A stretch of DNA of 6,641 bases from the NCBI GenBank assembly GCA_937858775.1, contig CALLYX010000202.1:1-6641 (forward strand). The letters are read 5' to 3'. Shown here piece after piece: positions 1 to 4,345 of the stretch (its first letter is position 1; the number at the start of each line of letters is the position of its first letter). The position numbers were made by a program, and so were the translations under genes. The notes under the pieces were generated by a model, which searched no databases, had not been told where the DNA came from, and saw only the letters and a list, made by a program, of their open reading frames with translations. This DNA is from an uncultured bacterium (lineage in GTDB: Bacteria; Auribacterota; Tritonobacteria; UBA1439).

Positions 1-38
1 CCTTTCGGCCGACGGTGACCGCCAAGGGGAACCCAATC

Positions 39-338
39 ATGTTACGTCGTAGTCACAACCTTTTCCTACTGCTCATCATCGTTTTACTGGCCGCTTGCGG
101 CGGCGGCGCAACGGATGAACCAGCCGCTACCGGCGGCATCACCATCGAGGAAGCGTGGGCGCGACCTCCAGCCATGGCCGGGGGCAACGGCGCGGCCTAC
201 TTCCTGGTCCGCAACGATAGCGACACAGCCGACCGCCTAATCGCCGTGGCCAGCCCGCTGGCGATGGCCGAGATGCACGAGTCAGTCATGGCCGACGACG
301 GTACGATGGCCATGAATGCGGTTGACGGCGTGGTGCTG
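39..338 (+). pseudogene. PCuAC-family copper chaperone lipoprotein, N-terminal part only (chimeric 3' end)
   Basis: The start chosen is ATG at 39, which has a purine-rich AAGGGGA about 8 bases upstream. A GTG at 15 is in frame but would put eight polar residues before the signal. Residues 1-20 form a lipoprotein signal: basic start (RR), Leu/Ile-rich core and lipobox L-A-A-C with Cys20 as the lipidation site, so the protein would sit on the outer face of the membrane. After a short Gly/Ala/Pro linker, residues 33-97 match the beginning of the PCuAC domain (ITIEEAWARPP, then a GxGAAYFLVRN-like strand). The first half of its copper site is present: His80 with Met90 and Met92. Family members carry Cu(I) to cytochrome oxidase. 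The second half of the site (an HxM some 20 residues later) is absent because the reading frame changes family at about residue 95-100. The frame itself stays open to 557. Confidence 0.8.
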
Positions 339-557
339 GCCTGCTGCTACTACGACGCCGGGCGGGAGATGATTGTCGGCGCGTACACAGGCGAAACAGA
401 CATAAAAACGCTGAAAAACGCGTTGAGAACATCTCTTCCCAAGTACATGATGCCGGACAAACTGCTGTGCCGCGAAGACCTGCCGCGCACAGGCAGCGGC
501 AAGCTTGACCGTCTTGAGCTGAAGCGGGAGGTGGAACGTGAGCATCCTCTCCCTTGA
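321..557 (+). pseudogene. C-terminal end of an AMP-forming acyl/aminoacyl ligase (DltA-like), 5' part missing
   Basis: From about position 325 the open frame encodes the small C-terminal domain of the ANL superfamily (acyl-CoA synthetases, NRPS adenylation domains, D-alanine-carrier-protein ligases). The LPKYMMPDK segment is followed by LPRTGSGKLDR, the A10 core motif. Its lysine (Lys155 counted from the ATG at 39) is the one that contacts the adenylate during catalysis. The beta-rich stretch ACCYYDAGREMIVGAYTG is the usual beginning of this domain. The large ATP-binding N-terminal domain (roughly 400 residues) is missing, and the frame is joined to a copper-chaperone lipoprotein instead. The stop at 555-557 overlaps the next gene by 20 bases, an arrangement typical of an operon. 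Together with the MBOAT neighbour this suggests an activation-plus-transfer pathway like dltA-dltB, but the substrate cannot be told from this fragment. Confidence 0.8.
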
Positions 558-951
558 CTTCCTGGTCTTTTTCGCAGCGGTACTTATTGTTTACTATATT
601 TTTCCGCTGAAGATCCGGTGGGTTGCGTTGCTTGCGGCCAGTTTGGTGTTTGTCGCGCTTTCCGGCTGGCAGAGCGCGGTCCATCTTTCGATCGTCGCGC
701 TGACAGTGTGGGCGGGCGGACTGGGGCTTCAGGCGCTTAGGGGCGTGCGGATGCGCAAGCTGCTGCTGACATTGCTTCTGATGCTGAATTTGGGCGCGAT
801 GATGCTGATCAAGTATCAGCCGGTTTTTTCAGATTGGTTTGGTTTTTCCGTTTGGGAGATGGCCGTGCCGCTGGGCTTGAGCTACTTTACTTTCCAGTCG
901 GTGGGCTATCTGATCGATGTATACCGGGGCAAGGTGCAGGCGCAGCACAAC
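538..951 (+). pseudogene. MBOAT family O-acyltransferase (AlgI/DltB-like), N-terminal 138 residues only
   Basis: The start is GTG at 538, with GGGAGG 7 bases upstream inside the preceding ligase gene, so translation is probably coupled. Residues 1-138 are strongly hydrophobic, with membrane segments at about 4-24, 28-43, 46-65, 72-92 and 106-125. The segment PLGLSYFTFQSVGYLIDVYRG is the family signature of AlgI/DltB-type membrane-bound O-acyltransferases, which move acyl groups (acetyl, D-alanyl) onto cell-surface polymers outside the cytoplasm. Family members are usually 380-480 residues. Here the match ends around VQAQHNP (about 934-954), before the catalytic histidine. After that the frame stays open to 2295, but it runs antisense to a glycyl-tRNA synthetase gene and encodes an arginine/proline-rich nonsense product, so I end the gene at the join. 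Base composition is visibly less GC-rich than downstream. Confidence 0.85.
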
Positions 952-1929
952 CCGCCTCTCCCCGCGCACCTCCTCCTCTCGGTAGGCGTCTACCAGGCAC
1001 GTCAGAAGGGTCCGGTCGACCCCGGCGGAGGTCTCGATGATATAAGGGATATAGCGCGCGCCGGCGGCGTCGTCGAAGTAGGAGAGGTCCTTTCCGGAGC
1101 GGGACTGATGGCGGGAGAGGTCGTAATCGGCGCGGTTGTGGATCCCCTCCAGTTCCTTCCATCCGAACGGGAATTCGTACTCGATGTCGTACGCATCCCT
1201 GGCGTAGTGGGCGAGCTCCTTCTGCGAGTGCCGGTGCATTCGCAGCTTCCCCGGCCTCAGCCCGAGCTCCGCGTACCAGGCGAGGCGCTCCGCCTTCCAC
1301 TTTTCGAGCCACTCCACGTCGGTGCCCGGCTTGACGAAGAACTGCATCTCCATCTGCTCGAACTCGCGCGTGCGGAAGATGAAGTTGCCCGGGGAGATCT
1401 CGTTCCGGAACGCCTTCCCGATCTGCGCGATCCCGAACGGCAGCTTCTGCCTGGACGGGGCCAGGACGTTCTGGAAGTTGACGTAGATCCCCTGCGCCGT
1501 CTCGGGGCGGAGGTAGACGATGGCGCCCTCCTCCTCGACGGGGCCCATGTAAGTCTTGAACATCAGGTTGAACTGCCGGGCCTCCGTGATCCGGAGCGAG
1601 CCGCATCGGGGGCATTTCCCGTCCGCGGCCTCGTCGCCGCGGAACCGCTGCTTGCACGACTTGCAATCCACGAGCGGGTCCGTGAACGCCTCGAGGTGGC
1701 CCGACGCCGCCCAGACGGAGGGGTGCATCAGGATAGAGGCGTCGATCCCCACGACGTCGTCCCGGAGCTGCGTCATGGAGCGCCACCAGAAGCGCTTGAT
1801 GTTGTTCTTCAACTCCACGCCGAGGGGGCCGTAATCCCAGCAGCTGTTCAGCCCCCCGTAGATCTCGCTCGACTGGAAGATGAACCCCCTGCGTTTGCAG
1901 AGGGAGACCAGCGTATCCATCATATCCAT
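934..1929 (-). CDS. glyQS: Glycyl-tRNA synthetase, single-chain class II type, C-terminus missing
   Basis: This cytoplasmic enzyme charges tRNA-Gly with glycine using ATP. The N-terminus (FIFQSSEIYGG, then DYGPLGVELKNNIKR) is class II motif 1. Cys89, Cys92, Cys106 and Cys109 form the zinc knuckle of the inserted domain. FRNE at 174-177, followed by the FIFRTREFEQ segment, is motif 2. ETSAGVDRTLL, with Arg306, is motif 3. The catalytic core is therefore complete and undamaged. The match stops at VVLRLH (residues 327-332, base 934), where the family continues into the anticodon-binding domain. Roughly 100-150 residues are lost at the chimeric join, and the residues encoded leftward to 829 are antisense to the MBOAT gene and not real. 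The start at 1929 is preferred over ATGs at 1923 and 1920 because GAGGAG (1939-1944) lies 9 bases upstream. The phosphatase gene ends 4 bases before it, so the two are probably co-translated. Confidence 0.95.
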
Positions 1930-1933
1930 AGGG

Positions 1934-2431
1934 TCATGCTCCTCGGTGCGGCTCGCGGCGCCTCGTTTCGCGCAGGTGCCGTTCGTAATCCGCCACCCGC
2001 ATTTCCTGGGACGTGTTCTCTATGGCGGGCGGAACCCTCCCCCGCACCTCCGCGATCGCCTCCACCGCCGTGCGGCCAAGGCTCACCAGGTAGCAGGCGA
2101 CCATGGTCCCGGTCCGCCCATAGCCGGCCCCGCAGTGCACGACGATCTTCTTCCCGCAGCGCAGGCCGTAGGCGACGTAGTTTACGAACCGCTCGATCTC
2201 CGCGATGTCGGGGGCCGTGCCGTCGGGGATCGGGATGTGGAAGGTCTCGAAACCGCGCCCCTCGATCTCCTTCCTGTCGAGGGGGGAGACCGTGAGCGAG
2301 ATGATGATATCTATCCCGCGTTCCCTGAGGAAGAGGAGATCCTCCGCCATCGGGTGGTGCGACCCCGGGCGTTCCATACCGGCGATCAGATCGTCGATGA
2401 TCCAGGCGAAGTTGACGGCCATACGGCGCAC
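1934..2431 (-). CDS. Atypical dual-specificity protein phosphatase, DUSP23-like
   Basis: This 165-residue protein consists of a single cysteine-phosphatase domain. The signature HCGAGYGRTGT gives the CX5R loop, with nucleophile Cys100 and phosphate-binding Arg106. Asp70 in IPIPDGTAPD is in the right place to be the general acid. The opening VNFAWIIDDLIAGMERPG and the later VACYLV and EVRGRVPPAIENTSQE segments follow the layout of vertebrate DUSP23 and its bacterial relatives, which hydrolyse phosphotyrosine and phosphoserine/threonine. No signal peptide is seen, so it should be cytoplasmic. The start is uncertain: GTG at 2431 or ATG at 2422, and neither has a clear Shine-Dalgarno. Upstream are 89 bases without a gene; downstream is the synthetase gene only 4 bases away. 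The fold and catalysis are secure; the physiological substrate is unknown. Confidence 0.9.
   Translation of the reverse strand: MRRMAVNFAWIIDDLIAGMERPGSHHPMAEDLLFLRERGIDIIISLTVSPLDRKEIEGRGFETFHIPIPDGTAPDIAEIERFVNYVAYGLRCGKKIVVHCGAGYGRTGTMVACYLVSLGRTAVEAIAEVRGRVPPAIENTSQEMRVADYERHLRETRRREPHRGA
1939..1944 (-). promoter_or_regulatory. Ribosome binding site of the glycyl-tRNA synthetase
   Basis: GAGGAG on the minus strand lies 9 bases before the ATG at 1929, inside the last codons of the phosphatase gene. It decides among the three in-frame ATG codons at 1929, 1923 and 1920 in favour of the first, because the others would be 15 and 18 bases away. Confidence 0.6.
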
Positions 2432-2500
2432 AGTGTAGCATCAGGGGGGATGGGAAGTCACCCCCGGGATGGCGGGGATGGGGGGCGCTGTCCGGGTCAA

Positions 2501-2517
2501 CCGGCGGCGCGCGCCGG
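2501..2517 (-). terminator. Possible GC-only hairpin just after the 2521-3192 gene
   Basis: CCGGCG and CGCCGG form a perfect 6-bp inverted repeat around a 5-base loop, three bases beyond the stop codon of the secreted protein gene on the minus strand. There is no run of T after it, so intrinsic termination would be weak. It may only be a chance product of the high GC, or it may protect the 3' end of the message. Confidence 0.2.
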
Positions 2518-2520
2518 GAA

Positions 2521-3192
2521 TCAATACCCCAGGAGCCCCACGTTCTCGTTCACGCTCGCCACCTTGCCGTTCTTGAAATAGACGACGGCCCTCCCCCGCG
2601 GGCGCTTGTAGATCCAGCGGTCGGTGTCCTCGTGGACGCCGTGGACCGGATGCGTCAGGTACGGGTAGCCCCACGCCGAGCGGACTTCCCGCGGCGTCAT
2701 GCCGGGGACCACGTTTTTGCGGTAGATCTGTTCGCGTATCTCGCGCTTCTTCAGAAGGCGCTCCTGGACCGGGTTCGGGGCGGGGGTCGGAGGCGGCGGG
2801 AAATCCGGCTCCTCCGGGAACTCCGCCGGCGGCTCCTCCTCCACGTCCACCGGCTCCTCCGGCTCCGCCGTGGGCCGGGGGGGCGGGGCGGCGGGCGGCG
2901 CGTTCCGCTCCGCCTCCGTGCTCTCCTCCTTGTATCGCGCGTCGAGCCTCTCCCACGACGCCTCCAGCGCGCGGTTCTCCTCCGGGGTGGAGCGGTCGAC
3001 GGATCTGATCGCGGTCGCCGGGATGTGCAGCTTGGCCGCGCCGACCCTGATCGTGACGTGCGCGGGAGTCTCGCCGGCGACGATGCCGGTGTAGCTGCTT
3101 CCGTCCTTGCAGAGAATGGTGTCCGCCGCGGCGCGGGACACGGCGAGGGCTGCGATCATCCACGCCGCCGATGCCTTCAGGGGATGGGCCAT
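2521..3192 (-). CDS. Secreted protein with N-terminal 'DTI..DG' beta domain, acidic proline-rich linker and BamE/SmpA-like C-terminal domain
   Basis: The protein has 223 residues. Residues 1-23 are a signal peptide with likely cleavage after AAA, so it is exported; there is no lipobox. Residues 24-66 (DTILCKDGSSYTG, ETPAHVTIRV, LHIPATAIRSVD) resemble the small beta domain found at the start of many exported proteins of PVC-type and related bacteria. Residues 97-141 are a linker rich in Pro and Glu. Residues 158-217 (VVPGMTPREVRSAWGYP, THPVHG, DRWIYK, VVYFKNGKV) follow the pattern of the SmpA/OmlA/BamE-like fold: GMT..EV...G.P, then W.Y, then .YF.nG.v. The start is ATG at 3192, with AGGGAGG (3199-3205) 6 bases upstream overlapping the previous gene's stop. 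It is a paralogue of the gene just upstream. The function is not known; an envelope role is inferred from export and fold. Confidence 0.8.
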   Translation of the reverse strand: MAHPLKASAAWMIAALAVSRAAADTILCKDGSSYTGIVAGETPAHVTIRVGAAKLHIPATAIRSVDRSTPEENRALEASWERLDARYKEESTEAERNAPPAAPPPRPTAEPEEPVDVEEEPPAEFPEEPDFPPPPTPAPNPVQERLLKKREIREQIYRKNVVPGMTPREVRSAWGYPYLTHPVHGVHEDTDRWIYKRPRGRAVVYFKNGKVASVNENVGLLGY

Positions 3193-3198
3193 CTCATG

Positions 3199-3205
3199 CC
3201 TCCCT
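3199..3205 (-). promoter_or_regulatory. Ribosome binding site overlapping the upstream stop codon
   Basis: AGGGAGG on the minus strand shares its first bases with the TAG stop of the 3204-3851 gene and stands 6 bases from the ATG at 3192. This is a typical translational-coupling arrangement, so the two paralogues are probably made from one message. Confidence 0.6.
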
Positions 3206-3851
3206 AGCGGCCGACGTGGGTGAGCACGCCGTTCTTGAAGTAGAGATCCACGAGCCCTTCAGGGCCGCGCCGGTATGTCCACCGGTCCGAGGAGACGCCG
3301 ATGCCGTGCACGGGATGGGTCCGCTCGGGCGAGCCCCACGCGCGGTTCACCTCCCTCTCGGTCATGCCGACGACGACGCGCTTCTCCCTGATGGCGTTCC
3401 TTACTTCCTCCCTCCATTGCAGCTCCCGCCGCCTGTCGGGGGGGGCGGGCCGCTTCTGCCTTTTCGCCCCGGCCTTCCCCGCCCGCGGCTTCGCGGCCGG
3501 GGGCCGTGCGGATGCGGCGCCGAGCGCCGAAGGCGAGGGGGCGTCCGCTGAGGGCGACGAGGTCGCCCCGCGCGGCGCGTCGGCCCGGCCCGCAGCCGCC
3601 CCTTTCCGGGCCCTGGTTTTCGCCTCTCCCGCCGCCCTCAGCGCCTCGTTCTCGGCGGCGCCTTCCCTTGCCGCGCCGGAGAGCAAGGATCGGGGGATCT
3701 CGATGCGGCGGCCGTGGAGGGTGACGGTCAATGCGGATGGCGTCTCCGCCTCGATCACGCAGCGCACCGTCCTTCCGTCGCGGTAGGTGATCGTGTCGGC
3801 GACGGCGGGCGCGGCGGCTGCGATCATGAACGCGACGGGAAGCGTTTTCAC
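3204..3851 (-). CDS. Secreted protein, paralogue of its neighbour: 'DTI..DG' domain, basic alanine-rich linker, BamE/SmpA-like domain
   Basis: The protein has 215 residues and starts with GTG at 3851. No good Shine-Dalgarno is visible, but this start gives a proper signal peptide (MKTLPVAFMIAAAAPAVA, cleavage before Asp19). Residues 19-57 (DTITYRDGRTVRC, ETPSALTVTL, IEIPRSLL) are the same small beta domain as in the downstream gene. Residues 76-140 are a low-complexity linker rich in Ala, Pro, Lys and Arg. Residues 156-214 (VVVGMTEREVNRAWGSP, THPVHG, DRWTYR, LYFKNGVLTHV) are the BamE/SmpA-like domain. The two proteins match at both ends but not in the linker, which is basic here and acidic in the partner. 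It is the first gene of the leftward group and lies 182 bases from the divergent ATP synthase operon. Function unknown; an exported envelope protein is the most that can be said. Confidence 0.8.
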   Translation of the reverse strand: MKTLPVAFMIAAAAPAVADTITYRDGRTVRCVIEAETPSALTVTLHGRRIEIPRSLLSGAAREGAAENEALRAAGEAKTRARKGAAAGRADAPRGATSSPSADAPSPSALGAASARPPAAKPRAGKAGAKRQKRPAPPDRRRELQWREEVRNAIREKRVVVGMTEREVNRAWGSPERTHPVHGIGVSSDRWTYRRGPEGLVDLYFKNGVLTHVGR

Positions 3852-4033
3852 GCCGCGATTGTGTCACACGGCGCGCGTCGCCTCAAGGCGAAAAGAACCG
3901 TCCCCGCGCGGCCCCGTCGGCCCCTTCGCCGGGCGGCGCCTTTTTCGCTTGCCGCACCGGCATCCGTGTGGCACCATGGCCGCCGTGGCCGGCTTCCGCG
4001 GCGGCGGGCGGCTCGCGTGGGAGGGGTGACCGC
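3852..4033. promoter_or_regulatory. Divergent intergenic region between the secreted-protein group and the ATP synthase operon
   Basis: This 182-base spacer separates the two divergent groups, so both should have start signals here. I see no convincing -10/-35 pair. The best plus-strand candidate is TTGCCG at 3949 with CACCAT 17 bases later, which is poor. Visible structures are a small perfect inverted repeat GTGT-C-ACAC at 3861-3869, close to the leftward start codon and operator-like in position; GCGAAAA at 3888 paired with TTTTCGC at 3942; and, inside that pair, CGCCGGGCGGCG at 3928-3939 just before CCTTTTT. The last could act as a weak rho-independent stop on the plus strand, but no gene precedes it. 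Confidence 0.4.
4020..4026 (+). promoter_or_regulatory. Ribosome binding site of ATP synthase subunit G/H
   Basis: GGAGGGG lies 7 bases before the ATG at 4034. This fixes the start there. The in-frame ATG at 3968 has no such site and would add 22 residues of Gly/Ala/Pro-rich sequence not seen in the family. Confidence 0.65.
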
Positions 4034-4342
4034 ATGAGTCTCGAGCAGGAGATCATAGCCATCGAGGAGTCCGCGGACGCGATCGTTTCAGCCGCCCGGG
4101 CCGAGGCGAAGAGGCTGATGGGGACGCTCGACGAGCGGCGGAGGGCGATACGCGAGGCGGCGGCGGCGCGCCTTGAGGCGGAGAAGGCGAGGATGGGGCG
4201 GGAACACGCCGCGGCGCTCAGGGTCTCCCTCGAGGAGATCGCGCGGGGGCAGAAGCGCGCAGAGGCCGCCGTGGAGAAGATGCGCGGGGGGCTCATCGAC
4301 GCCTGCGTGCGCAGGATCGTCGGGACGCTCCAGGAGGGGTAG
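4034..4342 (+). CDS. A/V-type ATP synthase subunit G/H (peripheral stalk coiled coil)
   Basis: The protein has 102 residues, is highly charged, and is almost entirely predicted helix with no proline or membrane segment. It is rich in Glu, Arg and Ala with heptad-like spacing (SLEQEIIAIEESADAIVSAARAE, then ARLEAEKARMGREHAAAL, then EKMRGGLIDACVRRIVGTL). That is the look of subunit G of Thermus V/A-ATPase (AhaH in archaea), which pairs with subunit E as the peripheral stalk holding the A3B3 head to the membrane sector. The size fits G/H (about 100-120) and is too short for E (about 190). Its place directly before subunit I matches the Thermus/archaeal operon order. The sequence is low in complexity, so assignment rests mainly on length, coiled-coil character and context. 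The stop lies 3 bases before the next start. Confidence 0.75.
   Translation: MSLEQEIIAIEESADAIVSAARAEAKRLMGTLDERRRAIREAAAARLEAEKARMGREHAAALRVSLEEIARGQKRAEAAVEKMRGGLIDACVRRIVGTLQEG
4332..4339 (+). promoter_or_regulatory. Ribosome binding site of ATP synthase subunit I
   Basis: AGGAGGGG sits inside the last codons of the subunit G/H gene, 6 bases before GTG 4346. It supports GTG as the start rather than the in-frame ATG at 4361. The GTG start also gives the family-typical MAIEAMKRLTIL opening. Confidence 0.65.
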
Positions 4343-4345
4343 GCC

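Noticed and set aside
829..933. Extra C-terminal residues of glycyl-tRNA synthetase to 829
   Set aside because: This stretch is the reverse complement of the MBOAT gene. The family match ends at VVLRLH, so the extension belongs to the chimeric join.
1..951. A genuine new fusion of copper chaperone, adenylating enzyme and acyltransferase
   Set aside because: Both joins cut folded domains in half and remove essential parts. Short overlaps at the joins explain it better as assembly chimerism.
952..2295. Continuation of the MBOAT reading frame as a 585-residue protein
   Set aside because: Beyond the join it runs antisense to a perfectly conserved glycyl-tRNA synthetase and then the phosphatase, and encodes Arg/Pro/Leu-rich sequence without family character. 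It stays open only because of high GC.
3969..3985. TGGCAC in the divergent spacer as half of a sigma-54 promoter
   Set aside because: The required TTGC-like element five bases later is absent (CCGC instead).
3968..4033. Upstream ATG at 3968 as start of subunit G/H
   Set aside because: It would add 22 Gly/Ala/Pro/Arg residues not expected in this coiled-coil family, and the clear ribosome binding site belongs to ATG 4034.
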